Below, in pieces: positions 42,501 to 51,474 of a stretch of DNA of 64,000 bases. The first letter of the stretch is position 1. Every line of letters starts with the position of its first letter. This DNA is from CAXBCP01 sp963974055 (GTDB lineage Bacteria > Pseudomonadota > Alphaproteobacteria > MPNO01 > UBA830): NCBI GenBank assembly GCA_963974055.1, contig CAXBCP010000009.1, positions 78,269 to 142,268 of the forward strand. Reading direction: 5' to 3'. The notes beneath the pieces are model-generated. The model was not told where the DNA came from and ran no database searches. It worked only from the letters and a program-made list of their open reading frames with translations. The position numbers and the translations under genes were made by a program.

Positions 42501-43843
42501 CCCCCCGGGCCTCAATACATGACGAACCCGGCACAGGCCTGACCGGAAAACGGGTCCTGATTGTCGACGACAACGCGGTCAACCGCGAAATACTGTCGGA
42601 ATTCGTCCGCGGCTGGGACATGGACTTTGCCGTTGCCGGAAATGCAGCCGACGCCAAGGCAGCGATCGACGACGCAATACGGACCAAACAGCCTTTCGAC
42701 GTCGCGCTTATAGATATCGTCATGCCGGGGTTGGACGGCATCGCGCTGGCGGAATGGATCGGCAGACGGGACCGTCACGGCCGGACAAAACTGATCGCGT
42801 TGACATCGTTCAACTGGAATCGCGACAGCGCCGTATCCAGAGCGGCAGGCTTCGCTGAATTTGCCACAAAACCGGTGCGCCGCGTGGATCTCGGCAGACT
42901 GATCGAATCTGCGGTGGCGGACCCGCCGGAGGCGGATTCCGGTAGCGACGAATGTCGCGAACCGATCGATGACGACACATTCCGCGAGCCCGCCGACGAA
43001 CGGGTTCACGCGCAAACCTATTCGGCGAATGTCCTTGTTGCGGAAGACAACCCGGTGAACATGGAACTTGTCCAGGAATACCTGACGCGACTGGGGTGCA
43101 CCGTGGTGACAGCAGAGGACGGACGACAGGCGGTGGACCGCTATGCGGGCGACGATTTCCACCTCATCTTCATGGACGTGCAGATGCCCGGTATGGACGG
43201 TATCGAAGCGACGCGCCGGATTCGCGATCTGGAAGCGCGGAACGGTTGCCGGCGCATTCCGATCATCGCGGCGACGGCCCACGCGTTTCAGGAGGACCGC
43301 CAGAAATGCATCTCCGCCGGCATGGACGATTTTCTGTCCAAGCCTTTCACCGCGCAGGATGTTGCGCCGATTCTCGAAAGGTGGCTCGAATCCGCCCGCA
43401 CTGTCCCGCGAAAACATAAGGTGCCGGTTCCCCGCGACGATCAAACGATATACCCCCAGCGACCGTCCCCGGATCTGCTCGACGAAACAACGATCGCGCA
43501 ACTCAGGGCGCTCGACGGCTCCGGCGAAAACAGGATATTCGCCAAAGTCGTCGGCACATTCCTCGACGTGACCCCCGGTCAGTTGCATAAGCTGGAAAAA
43601 CACGTCGCGGCGGAGGACTTTGCCGGCATCGCCCTGGTCGCCCACAGTCTCAAGTCGAGTGCGGCAAATGTCTCCGCCCTGTCATTGAGCAGTTTGTTCC
43701 AGAAAATGGAAATCGCCGGGCGAAACGAGGACATTGAGACCTGTGCGACGGCCCTGGACGCCGTCATGGCGCTTTACGACGATGTATCGGAAGCCCTCAG
43801 GTCAGCAACGGGCGACATGCCGCCGAACCGGAGGACCGCTTGA
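39557..43843 (+). CDS. Multi-PAS hybrid sensor histidine kinase (HK-REC-REC-Hpt)
   Basis: The 1428-residue membrane sensor has TM helices at about 24-44 and 196-215 around a periplasmic domain of about 150 residues, then four PAS domains (about 240-355, 361-475, 493-605, 618-730). The kinase has H762 in NMSHEIRTPMNG and an ATPase domain with NAIKF, DTGIGI and GGTGLGLSI. Two receiver domains follow (D1053 in LIDIVMPG, D1207 in FMDVQMPG) and a C-terminal Hpt with H1363 in LVAHSLKSSA. The last three PAS share closely similar openings (QLSAFMENT, QLSAFMNHS, QLSAYIDHI), suggesting internal duplication. The Hpt should pass phosphate onward, perhaps to the REC protein 1 nt downstream. Signal unknown. 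Confidence 0.93.
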   Translation: MPPMGPSDTDGDRLAPNLALTNRSLIATASLLALVALFACWFGAREVINGIVNYEGRAAAENWAEAFAHTLEDRNTVDDTKPISPYSGAANPARFIALDNAIFDGKIVGYRIYNRQGLIVATSNFMEIGNEAETPEMRQAIEHGHTFSRLVADDNAETISKALAPLIDAGNLKGAIQIEFDATQRAAQLNRLRYLAFGALAILLAAVMTILGFVVRRTLRRHKSVSRELNRNVHQHRRLLEEAPDSMVIHNTKQILYANAAAAALHGADSPEDLVGLNPDVLIPEHQDALIRKNRLKALRDGEVPSTETIGRRRLDGTVVQADTLGIPIEWNGESCLLIQSRDMTVTRAHQRRIAEREAQLSAFMENTQSVMFVKSLDGRLEMVNRKFEEFYGVSKRDVIGKKTEAWAEQSLVDQFVAEDRTIIATGTPESLEALLTRADGEKRTIRYEKFPIRDCDGAFAGIGCVSTDITDIKNREIFSRNAQARAEQTQAQLSAFMNHSPTSMYLKDRDLKITMVNRPYERFFGLTASEMIGSRVDKWLPKQVADEVDTLDLEILRTGEKIDMEAQLTNADGESRTLLYTKFPVYAPNGDIVGVGGINRDVTDQRRQEAEVKETQAQLSAYIDHIPMMVMLLDRDSRILMVNRQYEKFFDVTADEMIGTYSGARFNDRQRRIATEETAQVHHNLETSERIIPLVNAAGEERQMHTIKFPIVAGENIPVAVGVVLSDITEQRQHERELQSARDAAEAANRAKTAFLANMSHEIRTPMNGVFGMADLLAQSALSQDQQRYLNTIRRSGESLLGVINNVLDVSRIEAGEFRLDTATFNIHDVIADAVELFSENAAAKNIFIAHKVHDNVPRWVRGDSVRLRQVLINLIGNAIKFTKDGAVVVSAVRVGGTDGDALIRFEVMDTGIGIEREKIVSLFNPFQQADSSITRKYGGTGLGLSIANHIVKLMGGRIDIDSQPNEGSSFQFSIDLKIDAPRASIHDEPGTGLTGKRVLIVDDNAVNREILSEFVRGWDMDFAVAGNAADAKAAIDDAIRTKQPFDVALIDIVMPGLDGIALAEWIGRRDRHGRTKLIALTSFNWNRDSAVSRAAGFAEFATKPVRRVDLGRLIESAVADPPEADSGSDECREPIDDDTFREPADERVHAQTYSANVLVAEDNPVNMELVQEYLTRLGCTVVTAEDGRQAVDRYAGDDFHLIFMDVQMPGMDGIEATRRIRDLEARNGCRRIPIIAATAHAFQEDRQKCISAGMDDFLSKPFTAQDVAPILERWLESARTVPRKHKVPVPRDDQTIYPQRPSPDLLDETTIAQLRALDGSGENRIFAKVVGTFLDVTPGQLHKLEKHVAAEDFAGIALVAHSLKSSAANVSALSLSSLFQKMEIAGRNEDIETCATALDAVMALYDDVSEALRSATGDMPPNRRTA

Positions 43844-43844
43844 G

Positions 43845-45011
43845 ATGGACGGCAGCCGGATTATAAGCCGCGGCGCGCTCATACTCGTCATCGACGACGA
43901 GCCGACACAGCGAATGCTGACGCAAGAGGCATTGAACCAGCGCGGCTATCGCGTCGAAGAGGCCGATTCAGGCGAAGCCGGGCTGGAGATCGCGCGCCGC
44001 CTGAAACCGGACCTGATCCTGCTCGATGTCATGATGCCGGGCATGGACGGGTTCGAGGTCTGCCGTGCAATCCGGGCCGACGAAAACCTGTGCAGAACCC
44101 CGGTGGTGATCGTCACCGCGCTCGAAGATCTCAACATGATCGAGGTCGGTTTCCAGGCCGGCGCAACGGATTTCATCGCCAAGCCGATCGTCTGGCAGCT
44201 CCTTGGCTACAGGCTGCAATTCGCGCTTCGCTCTGCCGTGATGGAAACGGATCTTGTCGCTGCCCGCGACGAGGCCGAACAGGCCAGCACGGCAAAATCG
44301 GCGCTGCTTGCCAATATGGGGCACGAGCTGCGCACGCCGCTGAATGCCATCATCGGCTTCTCGGAGTTCCTCAAACTACAGGCAGGCAAACAGGGCTGGG
44401 ATAAACAATCCGCCGAATTTCTGGACGACATTCTGACCAGCGGCCAGAGACTGCTGGCCACCATCAACGACGTTCTCGAAATGGCGAACCTGGAGGCCGG
44501 CCGCATCGTGCTGGACGAAACCGAGATCGACCTGACAAGGCTGCTGAACGGCATTGCGGAGAAATTCCTGCCCCTGGCGACCGGGAAAGGGCTCACGCTG
44601 GACTCACGCGCCGCGGAAGCAGACCTCATGATGAAAGGCGACTACGACGTCATCAGACGGGCTATCGGGAACATTGTCTCCAACGCCATAAAATTCACGT
44701 CCGCCGGCAGTATAACTGTATCGACATTGCGGCGGCCTGCGGGTGAACTGGAAATTGCCGTCAGGGACACCGGCGTCGGCATGACCCGGGAAGAGATCCA
44801 GGAGATTTTCGAGCCATTCTACCAGGCCGATACCAGCCTGTCGCGCAGCCAGGAGGGAAGCGGACTTGGCGTCCCGCTGGCAAAAGCGCTGTTGCAGCTT
44901 CACGATGGCGAACTGGAAATCCGGTCGGAACCGTCGGCGGGAACGACCATATCCGTCCTCTTCCCCGCCGACCGCGTAATCGCCGGAAAGGCCGACACGC
45001 CCGCCGGCTGA
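43845..45011 (+). CDS. Receiver-histidine kinase hybrid (REC-HisKA-HATPase)
   Basis: The 388-residue cytoplasmic protein has an N-terminal receiver domain (VIDDEPTQRMLT, phospho-acceptor Asp in LILLDVMMPGMDG, Lys in FIAKPI), a short helix, HisKA (NMGHELRTPLNAIIGFSEFL, read as MGHELRTPLNAIIGFSE) and HATPase (NAIKFTSAG, DTGVGM, EGSGLGVPLA). It has no membrane helix or DNA-binding domain. The ATG is 1 nt after the hybrid kinase stop, so the two form one operon and probably one phosphorelay. Confidence 0.92.
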   Translation: MDGSRIISRGALILVIDDEPTQRMLTQEALNQRGYRVEEADSGEAGLEIARRLKPDLILLDVMMPGMDGFEVCRAIRADENLCRTPVVIVTALEDLNMIEVGFQAGATDFIAKPIVWQLLGYRLQFALRSAVMETDLVAARDEAEQASTAKSALLANMGHELRTPLNAIIGFSEFLKLQAGKQGWDKQSAEFLDDILTSGQRLLATINDVLEMANLEAGRIVLDETEIDLTRLLNGIAEKFLPLATGKGLTLDSRAAEADLMMKGDYDVIRRAIGNIVSNAIKFTSAGSITVSTLRRPAGELEIAVRDTGVGMTREEIQEIFEPFYQADTSLSRSQEGSGLGVPLAKALLQLHDGELEIRSEPSAGTTISVLFPADRVIAGKADTPAG

Positions 45012-45018
45012 ACGCGAC

Positions 45019-46398
45019 CTATTCGGCCGCCTTTGCGGTTTCCGGCTGCGGCACGGGTTCGCGCATGGTGACGAATTCCTCGGCCGCCGTCGGGTGAATG
45101 CCGACCGTCGCGTCAAACTGCGCCTTGGTCGCCCCGCATTTCAGCGCGATGCCCAACCCCTGGGTGATCTCGCCCGCGTCGGGGCCCACCATGTGGCAGC
45201 CGACCACCCGGTCCGTTGCCCTGTCGACGATCAGTTTCATCAGCGTCTGCTCGGACGAACCGGTCAGCGTGTCTTTCAGCGCCCGGAACATCGACCGGAA
45301 AATATCGACATCGCCGTATTTCGCCCGCGCATCTTCCTCGGTCAGACCGACGGTTCCGATCGGCGGATCCGAAAACACGGCCGTGGGGATATCGGCATAG
45401 TCCATCTTGTCGTTCGTCCCGCGGAACAGATTGGACGCCAGCCGCATCGCCTCGCCGATCGCCACCGGCGTCAGCTGGAAGCGGTCAATGATATCGCCGA
45501 GCGCATAAATATTGCCGACGCTGGTACGGAAATAGTCGTCGACCACGATCGCGCCGTGGTCGTTCAGTTCGACCCCCGCCGCCTCCAGCCCCATATTCCC
45601 CGTATTCGGGACCCGGCCGATGGCATACAGGACCTGATCGACCTGTTGTACGGTGCCGTTGCTCAGGGTCACGTCCAGCCCGCCATCGACCTTGTCGATG
45701 CGGTCGATAACCGTATTCACGACAATGTTGACGCCCTTCTTGTCCATCTCGCCCATGAGATGTTTCCGGACGTCCATGTCGAAGCCGCGCAGGATGGTGT
45801 CGCTCCGGTATACAAGCGTCGTTTCCGCCCCGTAGCCGTTGAAAATCCCGGCGAATTCCACCGCGATGTAACCGCCGCCGGCGACCATCACCCGGTTCGG
45901 GCGGTCCTCGAGGTAAAAGGCGTCATCGGACACGATGGCGTGCTCGAAACCGGGCGTGTCCCAGACCTGCGGCTTGCCGCCGGTCGCGATCAGGATGTTC
46001 TCGGCGGTTACTTTCTCGCCGCCGACATCGAGCGTGTGGGCATCGATCAGCGTGGCCCGCGCTTCGTACAGCGTGACCCCGTTGCTATCGAGAATGTTCC
46101 GGTAAATGCCGTTCAGGCGTTCGATTTCGCGGTTCTTGTTTTCGATCAGCCGCGGCCAGCTGAGTGTCGGCGCCTCGAAATCCCAGCCATAGGCCGCCGC
46201 CTCTTTCGCCGCATGGGGATAGTGCGAGCCGTAGGAAAAGAGCTTCTTCGGGATACAGCCGACATTGACGCAGGTCCCGCCGAGAAAGCGTTCTTCGGCG
46301 ATCGCGACGCGCGCACCATAGGACGACGACATCCGCGACGCGCGAACGCCGCCGGACCCGGCGCCGATGACAAACAGGTCGTAATCGTATTCAGCCAT
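45019..46398 (-). CDS. gor: Glutathione-disulfide reductase
   Basis: The 459-residue flavoenzyme reduces GSSG with NADPH. FAD motif GAGSGGVRASR, redox-active disulfide in GGTCVNVGCIPKKLF, NADPH-binding AGGGYIAVEFAGIF, and dimer-interface HPTAAEEFVTM are all present. It is convergent with the kinase operon, 7 nt apart. Confidence 0.95.
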   Translation of the reverse strand: MAEYDYDLFVIGAGSGGVRASRMSSSYGARVAIAEERFLGGTCVNVGCIPKKLFSYGSHYPHAAKEAAAYGWDFEAPTLSWPRLIENKNREIERLNGIYRNILDSNGVTLYEARATLIDAHTLDVGGEKVTAENILIATGGKPQVWDTPGFEHAIVSDDAFYLEDRPNRVMVAGGGYIAVEFAGIFNGYGAETTLVYRSDTILRGFDMDVRKHLMGEMDKKGVNIVVNTVIDRIDKVDGGLDVTLSNGTVQQVDQVLYAIGRVPNTGNMGLEAAGVELNDHGAIVVDDYFRTSVGNIYALGDIIDRFQLTPVAIGEAMRLASNLFRGTNDKMDYADIPTAVFSDPPIGTVGLTEEDARAKYGDVDIFRSMFRALKDTLTGSSEQTLMKLIVDRATDRVVGCHMVGPDAGEITQGLGIALKCGATKAQFDATVGIHPTAAEEFVTMREPVPQPETAKAAE

Positions 46399-46446
46399 AT
46401 CAGTTCCCTTTCAGCGACAGGCATGTTCGGACACAGGCAGGGCAAG

Positions 46447-46466
46447 CCCGGCACCGGGGTGCCGGG
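46447..46466. terminator. Strong GC hairpin downstream of gabD
   Basis: CCCGGCACC-GG-GGTGCCGGG forms a perfect 9-bp stem in the gap between gabD (stop at 46501) and gor. No T-run follows on the minus strand, so it is a candidate terminator or 3' stabiliser only. Confidence 0.4.
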
Positions 46467-46500
46467 TCGCCGCCTGGCGTGCAGTAACGGACGGCGGGGA

Positions 46501-47970
46501 TTAAGCCCCGATGCCGCCGATCAGCGCGTATTTGATCTCAAGATAATCCTCAATGCCGTATTTGGACCCTTCGCGGCCGGTGCCGGATTCCTTCATGCCG
46601 CCGAACGGTGCGACCTCGGTCGAGATAATCCCCTCGTTAATGCCGACGATGCCGTATTCCAGGCCTTCCATTACCCGCCAGATACGGCCGATATCGCGGC
46701 TGTAGAAATAGGCGGCGAGACCGAATTCGGTATCGTTCGCCATCTGCAGCGCCTGTTCCTCGGTGTCGAAACGATAGAGCGGCGCGACCGGCCCGAAAGT
46801 TTCTTCCTTCGTGACCTTCATGTCGGTATTGACCTCCGCTAGCACGGTCGGCTGGAAGAACGTGCCGCCGAGATCGTGCCGCGATCCGCCGGAAATGACC
46901 TTCGCGCCCTTCGATACGGCGTCCTGGATGTGCTCCTCGACCTTCTCGACCGCCGCCATATCGATCAGCGGCCCCTGCTCGGTCTCGCCCAGCAGGCCGT
47001 CGCCGATCCGCATTTCCTCGACCGCGGCAGCCAGCTTCTTCGAGAATTCATCGTAGACGCCGTCCTGCACCAGCAGACGGTTGGCGCACACGCAGGTCTG
47101 GCCGGTGTTGCGGAACTTGGACGCCATCGCGCCGTCGACCGCGGCGTCGATATCGGCGTCGTTGAACACGATGAAGGGCGCATTGCCGCCAAGCTCCATC
47201 GATGTCTTCTTGACGGTGCCGGCGCATTGTTCCATCAGCAGCTTGCCGATTTCGGTCGACCCGGTGAAGGTCAGCTTGCGCACGGTCGGGTTCGACGTCA
47301 TTTCGCCGCCGATCGCCCCGGACGATCCCGTCACGACGCTGAACACGCCGGCCGGAATACCGGCGCGTTCGCCAAGCTCGGCCAGGGCCAGCGCCGAATA
47401 GGGCGTCGCCGTCGCGGGTTTGACGACCATCGTACAGCCTGCCGCCAGGGCCGGGCCCGCCTTGCGGGTGATCATCGCCGACGGGAAGTTCCACGGGGTG
47501 ATCGCAGCGCAGACCCCGATGGGTTCCTTGGTAACGACGATGCGCTTGCCCGGAGCATGCTGCGGAATTGTGTCGCCGTAGATGCGCTTGCCTTCCTCGG
47601 CGAACCATTCGATGAACGAGGCCGCATAGACGATCTCGCCCATGGATTCCTTCAGCGGCTTGCCCTGTTCCGCGGTCATCATCCTGGCGAGGTCTTCCTG
47701 GTTTTCCATCATCAGGTCGAACCACTTGCGCAGGATCGCCGCGCGTTCCTTGCCGGTCTTTGCCCGCCACGCCGGATAGGCGGCATTTGCCGCCTCGATC
47801 GCCTGGCGGGTTTCGTCGGCGCCCATCTTCGGAATCGTCCCGAGCAGTTCGCCGGAAGCCGGGTTCGACACATCGATGGTCTGATTCGAATCCGCGCCGA
47901 CCCATTTCCCGTTGATGTAACAGGCTTCCCGGAAAAGCGTCGGGTCTTTCAGTTCAAGCAATGCAGCCAT
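46501..47970 (-). CDS. gabD: Succinate-semialdehyde dehydrogenase
   Basis: The 489-residue aldehyde dehydrogenase has FNDADIDAAVDGAM, MELGGNAPFIVF (general-base Glu) and FRNTGQTCVCANR (catalytic Cys), plus WNFPSAMITRKAGPALAAG and C-terminal KESGTGREGSKYGIEDYLEIKY, the GabD-type ending. It probably oxidises succinate semialdehyde to succinate in GABA or putrescine breakdown. No gabT is adjacent. Confidence 0.9.
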   Translation of the reverse strand: MAALLELKDPTLFREACYINGKWVGADSNQTIDVSNPASGELLGTIPKMGADETRQAIEAANAAYPAWRAKTGKERAAILRKWFDLMMENQEDLARMMTAEQGKPLKESMGEIVYAASFIEWFAEEGKRIYGDTIPQHAPGKRIVVTKEPIGVCAAITPWNFPSAMITRKAGPALAAGCTMVVKPATATPYSALALAELGERAGIPAGVFSVVTGSSGAIGGEMTSNPTVRKLTFTGSTEIGKLLMEQCAGTVKKTSMELGGNAPFIVFNDADIDAAVDGAMASKFRNTGQTCVCANRLLVQDGVYDEFSKKLAAAVEEMRIGDGLLGETEQGPLIDMAAVEKVEEHIQDAVSKGAKVISGGSRHDLGGTFFQPTVLAEVNTDMKVTKEETFGPVAPLYRFDTEEQALQMANDTEFGLAAYFYSRDIGRIWRVMEGLEYGIVGINEGIISTEVAPFGGMKESGTGREGSKYGIEDYLEIKYALIGGIGA

Positions 47971-48075
47971 GTGTCATTCTCCCTATTGCCGGCCACGGAC
48001 CGGATGCCGTCGTGTAAATTAGGTCGTTGTTGGCGCGAGTATACCCGCGCCGCGGGAACGAGTCAGCCGCCCGGC

Positions 48076-49899
48076 CTATTCCACCGTTACCGATTTCGCC
48101 AGGTTCCGCGGCTGATCGACGTCGGTGCCCTTCAGCACGGCGACATGATAGGCCAGCAGCTGGATCGGGATCGTATAGAGGATCGGCGCCACGAACGGAT
48201 CCACGGTCGGCAGTTCAATCGTCGCCGCCGCCATATTGCCGAGCTTTTCGATCCCGGCGGCGTCCGACAGGAATATGACCCGCCCGCCGCGGGCGACGAC
48301 TTCCTGCATGTTCGACGCCGTCTTGTCGAACAGCTCGTCCGACGGCGCAATCACGATGACCGGCACGTGCTCGTCGATCAGGGCGATGGGGCCGTGTTTC
48401 ATTTCGCCCGCCGCGTAGCCTTCGGCGTGGATGTAGGAAATTTCCTTCAGCTTCAGCGCGCCTTCCAGCGCGATGGGATAGCCCGTGCCGCGCCCCAGAT
48501 ACAGAACGTCGCGGGCAACCGCCACCTCATGCGCCAGCTTTTCGATTGCCCCGTCGTGATTGAGCACTTCGTTGATACGCGACGGCACCTCGGTCAGCGC
48601 ATGGCAGAGCGCGGCTTCCTTTTCGCGACTGATCTTGCCGCGCGCCGCCGCCATACCGATGGCGAAACAGGCCAGCGTCGTCAGCTGGGTGGTAAACGCC
48701 TTCGTCGAGGCGACGCCGATTTCGGGGCCCGCCTGGGTCCGGAGCACGGCGTCGGATTCGCGGGCCATTGAGCTTTCGGTCACGTTCACGACCGATACGA
48801 TGTGCTGGCCCTGCGCCCTGGCATAGCGCAGCGCCGCCAGGGTGTCCGCGGTTTCGCCCGACTGGGAAATGAACAGCGACATGCCGCCCTGCTGCATTTC
48901 GATCGTCCGGTACCGGAATTCGGAGGCGATATCGATATCCGTCGGCACGCCGGCCACGGTTTCGAACCAGTACCGGGCAACCAGCCCGGCATGAAACGAC
49001 GTGCCGCAGGCCACGATCGTTATGCGCGGGATCTTCGTCAGGTCGAACGGCATTTCCGGCAGGGTGATGACTTCGTTCCACGGATTCAGGATCGACTGAA
49101 GGGTGTCGCCGACGACGGCGGGCTGCTCATAGATTTCCTTGAGCATGAAATGCGGGAAATTGCCCTTGCCGATCATCGCGCCGGATGTCGCCGTCTGCTG
49201 GACCGCGCGCTCGACGACGGCGTCGGTCTCGTCGTGGACGACAGCGCCGTCGGCCGTGATTTCCGCCCAGTCGCCTTCTTCCAGATAGCAGATCTGCTGG
49301 GTCAGCGGCGCCAGCGCCAGCGCGTCCGAACCGATATACATCTCGCCGTCGCCATACCCGATGGCAAGCGGGCTGCCCCGGCGCGCGGCAATCATCAGGC
49401 CGCCATGGCCGGCAAACAGGATCGCCAGCGCGAACGCCCCTTCAAGACGCTTCAGCGCGGCCGATACGGCTTCTGCCGGGGATTTTCCGTCCTTCAGGTA
49501 GCTGCTGATCAGGTGAACGACGGCCTCGGTATCGGTCTCGGTCTCGAAGGTGTGGCCGTCGGCGCCCAGTTCCTGCCGCAGTTCCTGGAAATTTTCGATA
49601 ATGCCGTTATGGACCAGCACCACCCGGTCGTCGGCGTGGGGATGGGCGTTGGTTTCGGTCGGCGAACCATGGGTCGCCCAGCGCGTATGCCCGATTCCGA
49701 TCGTGCCCGGCAGGGGCTGCCCCGCGATCAGTTTTTCGAGATTCGCGATCTTGCCCTCGGCCCGGCGGCGTTCGATACCGCCGTCGACCAGGGTGGCGAT
49801 TCCCGCGGAATCATAGCCGCGGTATTCGAGCCGCTTGAGGCCGTCCAGCAAAAGCGGCGCCGCGTCCGCCTTGCCTATGATCCCGATAATTCCGCACAT
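48076..49899 (-). CDS. glmS: Glutamine--fructose-6-phosphate aminotransferase
   Basis: The 607-residue enzyme makes glucosamine 6-phosphate for peptidoglycan and LPS. It starts MCGIIGIIG (Cys2 nucleophile), has the glutaminase blocks GIGHTRWATHG and VVHNGIIEN, two SIS sugar-isomerase domains (SQSGETADTLAALR) and ends RNLAKSVTVE. It follows glmU by 30 nt. No glmS ribozyme-like or sRNA site is obvious in that short gap. Confidence 0.97.
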   Translation of the reverse strand: MCGIIGIIGKADAAPLLLDGLKRLEYRGYDSAGIATLVDGGIERRRAEGKIANLEKLIAGQPLPGTIGIGHTRWATHGSPTETNAHPHADDRVVLVHNGIIENFQELRQELGADGHTFETETDTEAVVHLISSYLKDGKSPAEAVSAALKRLEGAFALAILFAGHGGLMIAARRGSPLAIGYGDGEMYIGSDALALAPLTQQICYLEEGDWAEITADGAVVHDETDAVVERAVQQTATSGAMIGKGNFPHFMLKEIYEQPAVVGDTLQSILNPWNEVITLPEMPFDLTKIPRITIVACGTSFHAGLVARYWFETVAGVPTDIDIASEFRYRTIEMQQGGMSLFISQSGETADTLAALRYARAQGQHIVSVVNVTESSMARESDAVLRTQAGPEIGVASTKAFTTQLTTLACFAIGMAAARGKISREKEAALCHALTEVPSRINEVLNHDGAIEKLAHEVAVARDVLYLGRGTGYPIALEGALKLKEISYIHAEGYAAGEMKHGPIALIDEHVPVIVIAPSDELFDKTASNMQEVVARGGRVIFLSDAAGIEKLGNMAAATIELPTVDPFVAPILYTIPIQLLAYHVAVLKGTDVDQPRNLAKSVTVE

Positions 49900-49929
49900 A
49901 TGATCCTGTCCGTTCTACGCCGATGACTG

Positions 49930-51297
49930 CTATTTCTTTTTCGCTGCGGACGCGTCTTTTTCCGCTTTCCGTTTTTTGCGGAACGTGGCCGCCCAGCCGC
50001 CGATACTTTTCTGCCGGCCGCGCCCGACCGCCAGGGCATCCGCGTCCACCTCGGTGGTGATTACCGATCCGGCACCGACAATCGCGCCGTCGCCGATCTT
50101 CACGGGTGCCACCAGTGCCGAATTGGAGCCGATAAACGCGTCGGCGCCGATATCGGTCAGGTCCTTGAAGAACCCGTCGTAATTGCACGTAATCGTGCCG
50201 GCCCCGATATTGGCGCGCGGACCGATCCGTGCATCGCCGATATAGCTGAGATGATTGACCTTGGCGCCCCGCTCGACCAGCGCCGCCTTGATTTCGACGA
50301 AGTTGCCGACATGGACGTCGTTTTCCAGCTTCGCCCCCGGCCGCAGGCGCGCAAACGGCCCGATGACCGCCCCCGATGCGACTTCCGCATTGTCGATATG
50401 ACAGAACGCGCGAATTTCCACATGGTCGGCCACCGTCACGCCGGTCCCGAAAAAGACATTGGGGCCGATCACGACATCGCGGCCGAGCTTGGTGTCCGCC
50501 GACAGCCAGACGGTATCCGGGTCGGTCATGGTCACCCCGCCCGCCATGGCGCGGTCGCGCAGGCGCGCCTGCATGGCGGCTTCCGCCTCGGCGAGCTGGG
50601 CGCGGCTGTTCACGCCCATGACCTCGACCGGGTCGCCCGCCTCGACCACCGCGCAGCGCAAATCCCGGGCGCGCGCCAGTTCGACGATATCGGTCAGATA
50701 GTATTCGCCCTTCGAATTATCGTTTCCGACCGCGTCGAGCAACGGGAACAGGTGCGCGCCGTCGATCGCCATGATGCCGGCATTGCACAGCCCGATTTCG
50801 CGCTGATCGGCGCTGGCGTCGCGGAATTCGACAATCGATTCGAGCCCGCCATCGGCAGCCTGGACCAGGCGGCCGTATTCCGCCGGATCGTCGGGACGGA
50901 ACCCCAGCACCACCACGGCCGGGTTGCCCGCCGACCGCCGCGCATCCACCATGGCCTGCATGGTTTCGGCCGTCAGCAGCGGCGTATCGCCGAACAGGAC
51001 GAGCACGTCGCCGTCGAAATCGCCCATGGCGTCGCGGGCGGCAAGAACCGCATGACCGGTGCCGAGCGCTTCGGTCTGGACCGCGGTATCCGCGGGTGCG
51101 ACGGCTTCGACGACCTGCGTCATGCCGGGCGCGACGACAACGACGGTCCTGGTCGCCGAAATCGCCGACAGCGCATCGAGAAGGTGGGAAATCATCGGCC
51201 GGTTGGCGACCGGATGCAGGACCTTGGGCAGGTCCGATTTCATCCGCGTTCCCATTCCAGCAGCAAGTACGATTGCAGCGCAAGCGCCCGTGGTCAT
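49930..51297 (-). CDS. glmU: Bifunctional GlmU (N-acetylglucosamine-1-P uridyltransferase / glucosamine-1-P acetyltransferase)
   Basis: The 455-residue enzyme has an N-terminal pyrophosphorylase (LAAGMGTRMKSDLPKVLHP, FGDTPLL) and a C-terminal left-handed beta-helix acetyltransferase (hexapeptide repeats from about 260; NYDGFFKDLTDIGADAFIGSN in part). It ends in a basic tail (RKKRKAEKDASAAKKK). ATG at 51297 starts the domain. It makes UDP-GlcNAc and is cotranscribed with glmS. Confidence 0.96.
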   Translation of the reverse strand: MTTGACAAIVLAAGMGTRMKSDLPKVLHPVANRPMISHLLDALSAISATRTVVVVAPGMTQVVEAVAPADTAVQTEALGTGHAVLAARDAMGDFDGDVLVLFGDTPLLTAETMQAMVDARRSAGNPAVVVLGFRPDDPAEYGRLVQAADGGLESIVEFRDASADQREIGLCNAGIMAIDGAHLFPLLDAVGNDNSKGEYYLTDIVELARARDLRCAVVEAGDPVEVMGVNSRAQLAEAEAAMQARLRDRAMAGGVTMTDPDTVWLSADTKLGRDVVIGPNVFFGTGVTVADHVEIRAFCHIDNAEVASGAVIGPFARLRPGAKLENDVHVGNFVEIKAALVERGAKVNHLSYIGDARIGPRANIGAGTITCNYDGFFKDLTDIGADAFIGSNSALVAPVKIGDGAIVGAGSVITTEVDADALAVGRGRQKSIGGWAATFRKKRKAEKDASAAKKK

Positions 51298-51474
51298 TAC
51301 CCGGAAAACCCGTTCAGTTTCAAACACCAACGGACGCGAATAAAAGACCCGCACCACCCTGCCCGTCGGCCGGAACTTGCCACAAACGGGCCGCCGACGC
51401 CAAGGGGAATGACACGCCAGGCGGTATCGGCGAACGCAGCCTGTCCGCCGGGCCTGCGGGCCGGGCGGCGGCGC

